NCBI RefSeq assembly: GCF_900465315.1
Contig: NZ_UBIX01000012.1
DNA: 64,000 bases
Strand: one strand, 5' to 3'
From: Asaia bogorensis_B
Lineage (GTDB): Bacteria > Pseudomonadota > Alphaproteobacteria > Acetobacterales > Acetobacteraceae
A model generated the notes under the pieces. The model did not search any database and was not told the DNA's origin. It saw nothing but the letters and a program-made list of their open reading frames with translations. Positions 36,142 through 44,967 of the stretch are shown one piece after another; within the stretch, counting starts at the first letter, position 1, and each line of letters starts with the position of its first letter. The position numbers were made by a program, and so were the translations under genes.

Positions 36142-37326
36142 ATGGTTGGGGTGACGGATCAGGCCGCGGCAAAATGTGCAGCTCCGGACAGGCTGCCCCG
36201 TCATGCCATGATCATTCTGGCTCTGGCTGCCTTTGTAACCTTGCTGACCGAGATCATGCCTGCCGGATTACTATCGCTGCTTGCAGATGGCCTCCAGATC
36301 ACTCAGGCGGCAAGCGGGCAGTTCATCACGGCCTTTGCGTTGGGTGCGCTATGCGCTGCTCTTCCTTCAACGGCGCTGACCTACAGGATGCCACGCAAGC
36401 GCCTGCTCCTGCTGGGTCTGGTCGGCTTCACGCTGATCAATGCAGCAAACGGCATAATCACCAATCTGGCGCTTGCCCTGACCATTCGTTTCTTCGCCGG
36501 ATGCTGTGGCGGGCTGATCTGGGCCATGTTCGCGGGTTACGCAACGCGGCTTTCACCACCGGCACAACGGGGCAGGGCAATTGCGCTGGCGGGTTCAGGT
36601 GTCACGCTGGCACTCGTGCTCGGGGCGCCGTTGAGCGCGGCAATTGGCCAATGGCTGGGCTGGCGCGGCGCCTTTTTATGCCTTGGCGGGTTTTCGGGCC
36701 TGCTCGTGATCTGGTCGCTCTTTTTTCTGCCAGATGCGCCCGGCAGTCAGGCTGGAAGCCATTTCAGCCTTTCAGGCAGCCTGCGCCAGCCCGGTGTGCT
36801 TGCCAATCTGACACTGATTTTCAGCTTTGTTGCAGCCCACAGCCTGCTCTACGTTTTCATCGAGCCCCTGCTTGTCCCCTCCGGGCTAGGAGCGCGCGTG
36901 GATCTCCTCCTGCTGGTCTTTGGCGGAGGCTCGGTTGCCGGTCTTTTTGTCACCGGCATCCTGATTGATCATCATCTCTCGCGGCTGACGATGGCCAGTA
37001 TTCTCGTATTCATGGCGGCCTGTCTGCTCATGTCACTTGGTCTGACGCACAAGCTTCCGGTCTGCCTTGGTGTTGTTCTGTGGGGTATTACCACTGGCGG
37101 GTTTGCAGCCCTCACGCAAAGCGCCATGACGAGCGTCGCGGGACGCTTCATGGATACCGCTCAGGCCATGGCGACAACGGCCTGGAACCTCGCCGTATCA
37201 GCCGGTGGGTTATTGGGGGGCGCATTGCTAACCCATAGCGGTATCGTCGCGCTGCCTGCCGCCGCAATCCTGCTTTTGCTGCTGGGGCTGGGGGCCTATC
37301 AACGCGGACTGCGCCCGCTCATCTGA
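36142..37326 (+). CDS. MFS transporter, AraJ-like efflux protein
   Basis: A 394-residue major-facilitator protein with 12 hydrophobic segments. The motif RMPRKRLLLLG fits the loop between helices 2 and 3, and FAGCCGGLIWAMFAGYATRLSPPAQRGRAIAL is a typical helix 4-5 segment. The open frame extends to 36040, but the ATG at 36142 has a good ribosome site (AAAGGGGAG) and gives a normal N-terminus. It resembles sugar/drug efflux permeases such as AraJ. It follows the copper receptor by about 200 bp; no functional link is evident. Confidence 0.85.
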   Translation: MVGVTDQAAAKCAAPDRLPRHAMIILALAAFVTLLTEIMPAGLLSLLADGLQITQAASGQFITAFALGALCAALPSTALTYRMPRKRLLLLGLVGFTLINAANGIITNLALALTIRFFAGCCGGLIWAMFAGYATRLSPPAQRGRAIALAGSGVTLALVLGAPLSAAIGQWLGWRGAFLCLGGFSGLLVIWSLFFLPDAPGSQAGSHFSLSGSLRQPGVLANLTLIFSFVAAHSLLYVFIEPLLVPSGLGARVDLLLLVFGGGSVAGLFVTGILIDHHLSRLTMASILVFMAACLLMSLGLTHKLPVCLGVVLWGITTGGFAALTQSAMTSVAGRFMDTAQAMATTAWNLAVSAGGLLGGALLTHSGIVALPAAAILLLLLGLGAYQRGLRPLI

Positions 37327-37347
37327 AGGATAGGCCCTATCAGGCCG

Positions 37348-37518
37348 TCAGAGCGTTTTGACGTGCGTCGTGGCAACGCGCAAACGATGTTTTCTGACTG
37401 CACGCACGGTGAACACAGCCAACCCGACGACCGCGACAGTTGCCGCGAAGCTCAGCGTAAGCGACTGCAGATCGGTCATGGGATAATGTAAATGCGCAGG
37501 GCCCCACCATCTTGTCAT
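37348..37518 (-). CDS. Small single-span membrane protein
   Basis: A 56-residue open frame with ATG at 37518 and a good ribosome site (GGAGAG, 6 bases upstream). The predicted product has one hydrophobic helix (SLTLSFAATVAVVGLAVFTV) followed by a basic tail (RAVRKHRLRVATTHVKTL). This arrangement suggests a membrane protein with a cytoplasmic tail. I do not recognise the family. An FNR-like box lies about 160 bp upstream, so it might be oxygen-controlled. Confidence 0.5.
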   Translation of the reverse strand: MTRWWGPAHLHYPMTDLQSLTLSFAATVAVVGLAVFTVRAVRKHRLRVATTHVKTL

Positions 37519-38018
37519 TTTGACTCTCCGTTATTCAGGGCCGGCGAACCAGCATTTAGCTGGCCCTTTGTGCTCTTGTCAGAAGGCTGATCCGCTCGAC
37601 ACGGGAAGAGTGGGCGCGTTCGAAATCATCGTCAATATTCAAATACAGTCATAATAATCACGATCTTGCATTATTGATTTAGGTCAAAATGAAAAAATAT
37701 CAAGAAATATAATAGTAACCAAAACATGTGCATTTGCAACGCGGGAATGATCCGGAGCCACCAAGGCTACGACGCACCGGAGCGGGCTTTCTGCCTAGGG
37801 AGATCGTCTTGCACCAGAGACTTGTAGCCGCCTCAAAAGTCTGTTTCGAGCCCGAGCGGCTGCCTCACAGGTGAGTTGCTAACAGAAAGCTGTGACACGC
37901 TGCATTGCGCGTGTTCACGCAATCAGAGGCTCTTAAGACGCGGGGGCAGGGAACGGATGGAGCGTCCGGGCGCCTCAATGTCGTATACGAGCGAGTCGTG
38001 ATATGGTCGCTGGAACAA
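37519..38018. other. Intergenic region upstream of the small membrane gene
   Basis: About 500 bp without a supported gene. It holds the FNR-like box at 37674-37687 and an imperfect hairpin in the leader of the small gene (37540-37572). A TATTAT -10-like element lies between box and gene. The right half (37700-38000) has no feature I can name. Confidence 0.4.
37674..37687. promoter_or_regulatory. FNR/CRP-family box
   Basis: Read on the minus strand this is TTGACCTAAATCAA, a match to TTGA(C/T)-N4-ATCAA at all defined positions. Seventeen bases further along (minus strand) lies TATTAT, roughly where a -10 element should be. The only downstream gene in that direction is the small membrane protein. 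Confidence 0.5.
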
Positions 38019-38063
38019 AAAAGCCCGCCACGGTCACGTCAGGCGTGCCGGGCGGGCTTCGGT
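38019..38063 (-). terminator. Intrinsic terminator of pstS
   Basis: On the minus strand GAAGCCCGCC pairs with GGCGGGCTT across an imperfect inner stem, followed by a run of six Ts. It lies about 45 bp past the pstS stop. Confidence 0.85.
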
Positions 38064-38106
38064 ATAGGTCCGGCTGCACTCAGGCGCAGCCGGAAGCAGG
38101 GCGACT

Positions 38107-39114
38107 TCAGTTCTTAGGCCAGCCCTGCAGGACCGCGTCCTTCACGGATTGCGGCAGCGGAACATAGTCCAGCTTCACAGCGTCAGGATTGCCGTTCTTG
38201 AGCGCATAGCTGAAGAAGTCTTTCACGGCCTTACCTTGGGCGGCATCCTTCGGGTCAGTCGGGACCAGCACGAAGGTGGCACTCATGATGGGCCAGGCGT
38301 TTGCGCCAGCGGTGTCGAGCAGATCCACGGCGTAACGGTCTGCGTGAGCCCAGTCGGCATGGGCCGCAGCGGCAGCGAAGGCAGCGGCATCCGGCTTGAT
38401 GAACGCGCCATCATGATCACGAAGCTGCGCCATGTTCAGATGGTTGCGGCTGGCATAGGCGTATTCCACGTAGCCGATACCGCCTTCTGATTCCTTGACG
38501 CCAGCGGCAACACCGTCATTGCCGCGCGCACCTGCACCGCCGGCCCAGGCGATTGACGTACCAGCGCCGAATTTCTGCTTCCATGCGCCGGAAACCTTGG
38601 CGAGGTAAGAGGTGAATACGAAGCTGGTGCCGGACGCATCGGCACGATGGATCGGGGCCACATCCGTGTCCGGCAGCTTGAGGCCCGGGTTGAGTGCCGC
38701 AATGCGCGGATCATTCCAGGTCGAGATCGTGCCATCATAGAGCCCGGCAATGGCAGGGCCATCCAGCTTCAGCGCACCGGGGGCAATACCTGGCACGTTC
38801 ACGATAACAACGATCCCGCCCATGGCCGTCGGGAACTGATAAAGCTTGTTGCTGTCCAGCTTCGCTGCGTCCATCGGCTTGTCAGAGGCGCCGAAATCGA
38901 CCGTGCGTGCAATGGCCTGGTTCTGACCGGCACCCGAACCAACGCTCTGGTAGTTGACAGAGGTGCCGATTGCCTTTTGTGCAGTCTCACCCCAAGCGCC
39001 ATAGATCGGGGCCGCAAAGCTCGATCCGGCGCCGGTGATGGTGGCAGCGTGCGACACGCCGCATGACAGGGCCAGAGAGAGCGACAGGGCGCCGAAAATT
39101 CGGGAAAGCTGCAT
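38107..39114 (-). CDS. pstS: Phosphate-binding protein PstS
   Basis: A 335-residue periplasmic phosphate-binding protein of the high-affinity ABC importer. A signal peptide precedes ATITGAGSSFAAPIY, the typical N-terminus of mature PstS. Phosphate-site motifs follow: SVGSGAGQNQ, DFGASDKPMD and RADASGTSFVFTSYL. The start is the ATG at 39114 behind GAGGT; the open frame runs to 39228, but that extension lies over the Pho box. It stands alone: no pstC, pstA, pstB or phoU is adjacent, and a terminator follows immediately. The importer's membrane parts must be encoded elsewhere. Confidence 0.94.
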   Translation of the reverse strand: MQLSRIFGALSLSLALSCGVSHAATITGAGSSFAAPIYGAWGETAQKAIGTSVNYQSVGSGAGQNQAIARTVDFGASDKPMDAAKLDSNKLYQFPTAMGGIVVIVNVPGIAPGALKLDGPAIAGLYDGTISTWNDPRIAALNPGLKLPDTDVAPIHRADASGTSFVFTSYLAKVSGAWKQKFGAGTSIAWAGGAGARGNDGVAAGVKESEGGIGYVEYAYASRNHLNMAQLRDHDGAFIKPDAAAFAAAAAHADWAHADRYAVDLLDTAGANAWPIMSATFVLVPTDPKDAAQGKAVKDFFSYALKNGNPDAVKLDYVPLPQSVKDAVLQGWPKN

Positions 39115-39633
39115 TGTTTGACCTCGATAGATCGTGATGACGGCTCGTTCTATCGGCGCCAGAAACAGGAAGATACATTTATAAAATGATAGTTTTATGA
39201 AAGCCTCCGGCGCTCCGGCATGGCGCACGGCGTACCTTGGAACCCGTCACGCGCTGTGTCTGATGGGAGCCGTAATACCGCTCTCCGCTGGCGAAATTTG
39301 TTCGATCGAAGCGGGGGTCAGCCAGCTTCGACCCATGCGGATGATCTACACGGCGCTCTGCTCAGTTCAGGGGGAATAGGTTGACCAATGAAGATCGTGG
39401 CAGATCGGTCGGGCAGAAGATTACGCCGCGCCCGGTACCTCGTCTCTGATCAGCGCATCGGCGGTCAAGGAGGCGGCTACAGCGTCCAGAGCGGGATGAG
39501 CGCCATCCCCTTATCAGGGAACGGAGACTGGACTGACTGGCCATTAGCGGGTTCTGTGTCATCGGGTCAGCTTGAGTGCTCTCAAGCCCCCAATGGCCCC
39601 ATCCGTGAGAGAATGGGGCCACGGGGTACCTTG
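39115..39633. other. Intergenic region between pstS and the second OprB gene
   Basis: About 520 bp without a supported gene. It holds the Pho box near 39186-39203 and a 9-bp hairpin (TGGCCCCAT at 39594-39602 with ATGGGGCCA at 39613-39621) just past the OprB stop. That hairpin has no T-run. Confidence 0.45.
39186..39203 (-). promoter_or_regulatory. Pho box upstream of pstS
   Basis: The minus strand reads CTTTCATAAAACTATCAT, matching the PhoB consensus (two CTGTCAT repeats 11 bp apart) at 16 of 18 positions. It lies about 72 bp upstream of the pstS ATG, so phosphate-starvation control of pstS is likely. Confidence 0.8.
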
Positions 39634-41211
39634 TCAGAAGCTTACGCCTGTTTCGAGGTCGATAAGCAGGGCATTTTTGTACCGGTTGGTGCCGCCTGGG
39701 TGCCAGATATACTGGAGGCCGGGGCGGATGGTGAGCCACGGAGCCGGACGCCAGCCATAGTTGATTTCGCCGGAATGTTCGCCGCTCGGCTTGAGCAACC
39801 CGGTATCCTGCGTCTGTACCGCTTGAAGGGCTCCAACATAGGCGCCCAGCTTGGGGTTCACGAAGTTGAACTTGCCACCGATGCTGATCGTATCGTTCGG
39901 CCGGTTCCAGAACGTCCCCTTGCGCACGACACCCCAGGTGATGAAATACGGGGCGATTGCCGTGCGCGGGTCACCCCAGGTGAAGGACAGGAAGGCCACG
40001 GTCGAGCGCGATGAATCGCTCCTGTCGCGCTGTAGCATCTGGTCGGCCATGAACCATCCGCCGTAACGGCCGCGCACCTTGTCGATGGGCAGATTGCCGA
40101 GCACGCTTGTCGGCAATTCAAAGCCTGCCAGCTGCGCGTAGACGTTCTTGACCTCTGAAGTATCCCAGTAACCGCCAATCTTGACGTTGGTCGGCAGGCG
40201 ACCCTTGGTGTCCGTGCCGCCGAAATGCCACCCAAGCTGGAAGGGCAGGTAGGCGCCGGTCGATCCGTGCAGCCACATCTTCCAGGCATAGCCCGTGTTT
40301 GAAATGGTTGGATCGACGTTATAGATGCCAGCCGAAACGAGCATGCGCTGATCACCGAAGGGGAAAAGCTTCACGAACGCGCCCGGATGGGCTGTCGGAT
40401 AGTAACCATAGCCGGAGTTGCTGGCGAGCGCCTGCGGCATACCGCAGATCGCGTTCGATTCGAACTGGCAATAAAGATTCATGCCCCAATGCATGGTGGA
40501 TTGACCGAAATCATTTTCGGTATTGATCCAGCCGATTTCGGTATCGGCGTAGCGGTTCCACTGCATTTCCCATGAGAGCCGTGTGAAACGAATAGTCTCG
40601 CCCGAACCGAAGATTTCCTGCGGGCTGTTCAGCGCGGGAAGCTGCTGGCCAATGCCAAGGCCGGCGCGCTCGGTGAGCAGCACATGGAACATACCGTAAT
40701 TATGCCCTGTGAGCTGGGCAAAATTGACATCGGCGCCAATCGCCACTTCATGAGCATAGCGCACGGTCTGGGCGCGCCCGCCGGTGGGATTACCTGCGCT
40801 GTCCTGCAGGTAGTGGCCCTGCGGCGTGATGCCCATGTTCTGCAAGCGGGTACGCAGGCCGCCCCAGTCGCCCGTCATTGTGGGCTGCTTCAGCCAGTCT
40901 GAAAAACTCGCCGGAAAAAGGGCCTCGTTACCCGGTACCGGCACGAAGGGGTGACGCACGGTGCCCAGAGAAGGCTGTGTGCGATCATAGGGGCTGCCAT
41001 AGAGATTGGGCGGGTTATCGGCGCCCTTGCCTGCATGATTCTGGGTTGCCGTTTCCTTGAGCATAGGATCGAGCGTGGCTGCGGTCTGGTCACTCGGGCT
41101 TGCTTGCTGGCTCTGACTCTGGGCAGAGGCCGGTGCAACGAGAAGGCAGCTTCCGAGTATCGTCCCGGCAGCCCAAAGTGCCAGACGCCCCGCGGCATTC
41201 TTAACAGGCAT
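39634..41211 (-). CDS. oprB: OprB-type carbohydrate porin
   Basis: A 525-residue OprB-family porin. The signal peptide ends at APASAQSQ. The body contains WLKQPTMTGDWGGLRTRLQNMGITPQGHYLQD, typical of the OprB N-terminus, FPFGDQRMLVSAGIYNVDP, and a C-terminal WLTIRPGLQYIWHPGGTNRYKN ending in GVSF. The start chosen is ATG 41211; the palindrome GATCGCGCGATC (41212-41223) lies directly before it. It is the second OprB in the window and is not closely similar to the one at 29057-30547. Acetic acid bacteria use such porins for glucose and polyol entry. Confidence 0.9.
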   Translation of the reverse strand: MPVKNAAGRLALWAAGTILGSCLLVAPASAQSQSQQASPSDQTAATLDPMLKETATQNHAGKGADNPPNLYGSPYDRTQPSLGTVRHPFVPVPGNEALFPASFSDWLKQPTMTGDWGGLRTRLQNMGITPQGHYLQDSAGNPTGGRAQTVRYAHEVAIGADVNFAQLTGHNYGMFHVLLTERAGLGIGQQLPALNSPQEIFGSGETIRFTRLSWEMQWNRYADTEIGWINTENDFGQSTMHWGMNLYCQFESNAICGMPQALASNSGYGYYPTAHPGAFVKLFPFGDQRMLVSAGIYNVDPTISNTGYAWKMWLHGSTGAYLPFQLGWHFGGTDTKGRLPTNVKIGGYWDTSEVKNVYAQLAGFELPTSVLGNLPIDKVRGRYGGWFMADQMLQRDRSDSSRSTVAFLSFTWGDPRTAIAPYFITWGVVRKGTFWNRPNDTISIGGKFNFVNPKLGAYVGALQAVQTQDTGLLKPSGEHSGEINYGWRPAPWLTIRPGLQYIWHPGGTNRYKNALLIDLETGVSF

Positions 41212-41562
41212 GATCGCGCGATCTCTCCATACTGACAGGTAACAACCCCACGCGATGCGAAGCTGACATGTCGCCAGTTTCGCGCGTCGTTGCGCCCTCC
41301 CTATCAATATTTCATATCATGACAAGGAGATTGACGGCCGCTATCCGTTTCCCACGTTGTGAGCTTCCGGGCTGTGTTTTTGGCGCAACACCCATATATT
41401 GAGCGTTAATCGTCAACATCCCAGCGCAGGTCGCATGAGAGGTCGGGGCTCGACTGTGAAATCATGTGGACTGCTTCAGGTGGAGGTACGCTGACGGTTC
41501 AGGAGTAAACCGCCAGGAAACACGCTTGTAAGCGCCTCTCGAGGTAAGAAATTATCGCGTGA
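41212..41562. other. Intergenic region between copB and the OprB gene
   Basis: About 350 bp with no supported gene. It holds the 12-bp palindrome GATCGCGCGATC over the OprB ribosome site, an AT-rich tract near 41310-41330 that may contain the OprB promoter, and a short GCGCTT/AAGCGT hairpin near 41525 after copB. Confidence 0.4.
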
Positions 41563-42342
41563 TCAGAACCAGCTGCGAATACCAATCGTCAGACGAAGGT
41601 TCCCGCCGCTATCGTTTCGCTCCCGTGCAAAACGCCGCGCCTGCTGGAAATAACCATCATACGTCATGGCGATATAGGGCGCGAATTTGCGCCATATTTC
41701 GTATCGCAGCCTCAACCCCGTATCTATGTCGGAAATCCCTGCACCGTTACCTCGGGCGGGATCGGCCTTCGAATAAAGATTCAGTTCGATCTGAGGCTGC
41801 AGGATCAGCCGGTTTGTCAGCAGGATATCGTAAGAGCCTTCAAAACGGGCAGCAAAACGTCCCTGATCGCTGACATAGCCTGTGGCCTGCAATTCAAACT
41901 GATAAAGCGACAGCCCCTGTATACCGAGCGCCGCCCAGGTTCGTGTGGGACCGCTATCCAGATCGACACGAACACCGCCCTGTACGTCGAAATAGGAGGA
42001 CACGGCGCGGCTATAGAGAACCTCTTGATCGCCATCCCCCATGCGGCCTTTCGACACGGTGCCCTCGGAACGCAGCCAGAGGCGATTATAGTCGCCGCCA
42101 ACCCAGGCTTCGCCATCCCACCGGAAGCTCGAATTCTGCCCAGCAAGGCGCCCTTCAAACTCGTCGAGAAGGCCATGGACCCATATTCCCTGATCCATGA
42201 CAGGCATGACACCGTCGATATAACTTGGCATCGTAGCACTCGCCTTTGTCTGCACCGCAGGCGCCGCATGGCTGCCGGACGTGAGCGCAAGGGTGCCGGC
42301 AAGGCGAGCCAGAAAGTTGATGGTGTGTCGGCGCATGTTCAT
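41563..42342 (-). CDS. copB: Copper resistance outer-membrane protein CopB
   Basis: A 259-residue CopB/PcoB-family outer-membrane protein. The start ATG at 42342 overlaps the copA stop by 4 bp; the longer open frame to 42408 lies inside copA and can be ignored. After a signal peptide comes MDQGIWVHGLLDEFEGR, then FRWDGEAWVGGDYNRLWLRSEG, and a C-terminal barrel ending in IGIRSWF. These match CopB. The long Met/His-rich N-terminal repeat of Pseudomonas CopB is much reduced. It acts with CopA to keep copper out of the cytoplasm. Confidence 0.9.
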   Translation of the reverse strand: MNMRRHTINFLARLAGTLALTSGSHAAPAVQTKASATMPSYIDGVMPVMDQGIWVHGLLDEFEGRLAGQNSSFRWDGEAWVGGDYNRLWLRSEGTVSKGRMGDGDQEVLYSRAVSSYFDVQGGVRVDLDSGPTRTWAALGIQGLSLYQFELQATGYVSDQGRFAARFEGSYDILLTNRLILQPQIELNLYSKADPARGNGAGISDIDTGLRLRYEIWRKFAPYIAMTYDGYFQQARRFARERNDSGGNLRLTIGIRSWF

Positions 42343-44129
42343 GACACCACCACCGTGCGGAACATGCCGAGATGCATGTGATAGATCAGGTGACAATGCA
42401 GCGCCCACATGCCCGGCGTATCCGCCGTCACAAGATAGCTGAGCTTCGAGCCAGGCTGGGAGAGAATGGTATGCTTGTTGGGCCTGAGCGCCCCCTGACC
42501 GTTTTCCAGCTCGCTCCAGAACCCATGCAGGTGAATCGGGTGCTCCATCATCGTGTCGTTGATGAGCGTGATCCGCACACGCTCCCCCAGACCCAGCATG
42601 ATCGGGGGCGCTTCAGAGAATTTCTTCGCGTCAAATCCCCAGATATAGCGCGTCATGTTCCCTGTCAGGTGCAGCACGATCTCCCGGCTTGGGGGGCGCT
42701 GGTCCGGGGCAGGGCGCAGGGCACGGAGCATTGCGTAGGTAAGGACCACACGCCCGTTATCCTTCAGTCCGTCCCCCGGTTCTGACAGGCGATTGACAGG
42801 ATCCACGGCGACATTCTGGTTTTCCACATTGCGTGGCGGCGGGCCGGGGTCATCAATCTGGATGGGCTGCGCCGGGGGGAGATGCGCGCTTGACGCCTGT
42901 TTGTCTTGCGGTTTCATGCCGCTCATGCCGCTCATGCCGCTCATGCCGCTCATGCCGCTCATGCCAGCAGGACCGTTCTTCATACGCCCCATGCCCATAT
43001 CGATCATGCTTCGTACTGGCCGCGGGTCCATGGGGGGGATGGGGCCCGTCATCCCCAAGGTGGGGGCGAGGGTGCCGCGTGCGAAGCCGGTGCGGTCTTC
43101 TGGCTGGATGAAGATTGTCCATGCCCGGTTGTCGGTCGGGGTCACGATCAGATCATAGGTTTCAGCCGGTCCGATGCGGAATTCCTCAACACGCACGGGC
43201 TGAACATCTGATCCATCTGCTGCAATGATATCGAAATCGAGCCCCGGTATCCGGAAGTCGAACAGGGTCATGGCCGACGCATTGACGACACGCAGCCGGA
43301 TCCGCTCGCCCGGGGAAAACAGGCCGGTCCAGTTGTCATCCGGCGATTGCCCGTTGATGAGGTGACTGTAAATCACCCCGCTGACATCAGAGATATCCGT
43401 GGCTGACATTCGCATGCGCGACCACATCAGTCGGCTCGCCAGAGCGTCATGCAATCCATGCTGGCGGGCTTCATGAAACATCGAGGCCACGCTGCGCTGG
43501 CGGAAATTGTAATAATCGTCCTGCTGCTTCAGGTTGCTGACGATGTCATGCGGCGCGACATCGCTCCAGTCTGACAGGACAAGAACATAATCCCGCTCAT
43601 AGTGATGGAGCGGCGGCCCTGCCGGATCGATCACCAGCGCGCCAAAAAGCCCCTGTGCCTCCTCCATGCCGGAATGGCTGTGATACCAGTAGGTTCCCGA
43701 TTGCCGCAGCGGGAAGCGGTAGGTGTAGCGGCCCTTGGCAGGAATGCCGGCAAAACTCAGGCCCGGCACACCGTCCATGTTGGCGGGCAGCCTGATGCCA
43801 TGCCAGTGGATCGAGGTAGGCTGATCGAGATGGTTGATGACATTCAGCACCATCTCGTCACCCTCGCGCCAGCGGAGGGTAGGGGCAGGGGCGCTTCCAT
43901 TGACCGTAAAGGCGCGGCCTCTGCGCTTGCCGACCTGCCAGGGTGCCGTATCGACAGTCAGGTCATACGTGGAGGCGGGCGCAGGCGGAATGGCTGAGGG
44001 GTCAGATATGTGTGCCTCAGGCGTCATGGCGGGCATGGCGCGGGCGGACGAGGCAACGCCGAGCCCCGCCAGCCCTGTGACGAATTTCCGGCGATTGAGC
44101 GCCGGTCCCTTGCGTGTCAAGGCAATCAT
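42339..44129 (-). CDS. copA: Copper resistance multicopper oxidase CopA
   Basis: A 596-residue periplasmic multicopper oxidase of the CopA/PcoA type, which oxidises Cu(I) to Cu(II). The Tat signal is visible (NRRKFVTGLAGLG). Copper ligands occur in HWHGIRLP, WYHSHSG, HPIHLHGFW and the type 1/3 cluster HCHLIYHMHLGM at the C-terminus. A Met-rich loop has five or six tandem GMS units, encoded by a 9-bp DNA repeat at 42915-42959. It is followed by copB with a 4-bp overlap. A small Cys-rich gene lies 71 bp upstream. Confidence 0.93.
   Translation of the reverse strand: MIALTRKGPALNRRKFVTGLAGLGVASSARAMPAMTPEAHISDPSAIPPAPASTYDLTVDTAPWQVGKRRGRAFTVNGSAPAPTLRWREGDEMVLNVINHLDQPTSIHWHGIRLPANMDGVPGLSFAGIPAKGRYTYRFPLRQSGTYWYHSHSGMEEAQGLFGALVIDPAGPPLHHYERDYVLVLSDWSDVAPHDIVSNLKQQDDYYNFRQRSVASMFHEARQHGLHDALASRLMWSRMRMSATDISDVSGVIYSHLINGQSPDDNWTGLFSPGERIRLRVVNASAMTLFDFRIPGLDFDIIAADGSDVQPVRVEEFRIGPAETYDLIVTPTDNRAWTIFIQPEDRTGFARGTLAPTLGMTGPIPPMDPRPVRSMIDMGMGRMKNGPAGMSGMSGMSGMSGMSGMKPQDKQASSAHLPPAQPIQIDDPGPPPRNVENQNVAVDPVNRLSEPGDGLKDNGRVVLTYAMLRALRPAPDQRPPSREIVLHLTGNMTRYIWGFDAKKFSEAPPIMLGLGERVRITLINDTMMEHPIHLHGFWSELENGQGALRPNKHTILSQPGSKLSYLVTADTPGMWALHCHLIYHMHLGMFRTVVVS
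42915..42968. repeat. 9-bp tandem repeat inside copA
   Basis: CATGCCGCT occurs five times in perfect tandem (42915-42959), followed by a degenerate sixth copy. It encodes the GMS repeats of the Met-rich copper-binding loop. Copy number could vary by slippage without shifting frame. Confidence 0.9.
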
Positions 44130-44200
44130 GAAACAGGTCCTGAATGATCGGAACGGAATGCGCGGCCTGAAAAGATCAGACCGGCATACGGATCAGAGAT

Positions 44201-44626
44201 TCAGGAAAAGCGGGGCGGTCTGGGGTCCGGAACCCGTCGCTGGCCTGCCAGAGCAAAGCCGGGTGAGGCGGCATAGCGGGTTACCTGCACGGCGAGCGGA
44301 CGGGCAGGCGACGTGGCACCAAGAGCGACATGGCCAGTTGTGCAGGACAGGCTCGGGGGGCAACCATGGCAGCCTTCCCCATGCGGTTTGTACTGGGGCT
44401 GTTCCGCCTTGCCGATCGTGCCTTTTGCGGCTGCGCTACGCTGGCCCATTCCGTTCATCGCGACGCTGGGGTTATGCATCGCACATCCCGCATGAGTGCT
44501 CTGAACCGTCATTACGCCGCAACCGGTCAGCTGCGCACCGGCCGCCTGCGCCGGGAACGCCCCGCGCAGGATCAGGCAGAGTGTGGCGAGCATCACGATC
44601 CATAGAGGCGTGCAGCGGTTCGGCAT
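44201..44626 (-). CDS. Cys/His/Met-rich secreted protein of the copper operon
   Basis: A 141-residue protein with a signal peptide (LWIVMLATLCLILRGAFPAQAA). Potential metal ligands are clustered: GCGVMTVQSTHAGCAMHN, then HGEGCHGCPPSLSCTTGH. No transmembrane segment follows the signal. It is the first gene of the copA-copB transcription unit on the minus strand. It resembles DUF2946-type copper-associated proteins in composition, but I cannot name a family with confidence. Periplasmic copper binding is inferred from ligands and position. Confidence 0.6.
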   Translation of the reverse strand: MPNRCTPLWIVMLATLCLILRGAFPAQAAGAQLTGCGVMTVQSTHAGCAMHNPSVAMNGMGQRSAAAKGTIGKAEQPQYKPHGEGCHGCPPSLSCTTGHVALGATSPARPLAVQVTRYAASPGFALAGQRRVPDPRPPRFS

Positions 44627-44751
44627 GTCGTCCCATAGACGTTACAAGGAAATAATCGGATCAGTTACGACACTCTCTCAGAGGCATACGTTGATTGCAA
44701 CCGTATTGATCACCATCTCGGTCTGGTCATATTGGCAAGGAGCATGAAACA

Positions 44752-44967
44752 ATGAGCGAGACCCTTGATTTCCAGGTTGAAGGCATGTCCTGCGGGGGCT
44801 GCTCGAGCCGCCTCGAAAAGGCACTGCTCGAGATCCCCGGCGTGACGGATGTCAAAGCCAGCCACGAGACGGGCGATGTGCGCGTTACCACGGACGGTGC
44901 GGCTGTGCCGCGCGCCGCGCTGGAAACGGTCATTGAGGAAACGGGCTTCGACATCGCACGAGGCTGA
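44752..44967 (+). CDS. copZ: Copper chaperone CopZ (HMA domain)
   Basis: A 71-residue heavy-metal-associated domain protein with the metal motif GMSCGGC at residues 11-17 and the C-terminal VIEETGFDI strand/helix of the fold. It should carry Cu(I) in the cytoplasm to the P-type ATPase encoded 318 bp downstream. A ribosome site AAGGAG precedes the ATG. It is divergent from the copA/copB unit, sharing a 125-bp gap in which I cannot identify a CueR-type site. Confidence 0.92.
   Translation: MSETLDFQVEGMSCGGCSSRLEKALLEIPGVTDVKASHETGDVRVTTDGAAVPRAALETVIEETGFDIARG

Noticed and set aside
42915..42968. CRISPR-like direct repeats
   Set aside because: The units are 9 bp with no spacers and lie in frame in copA, encoding the Met-rich loop.
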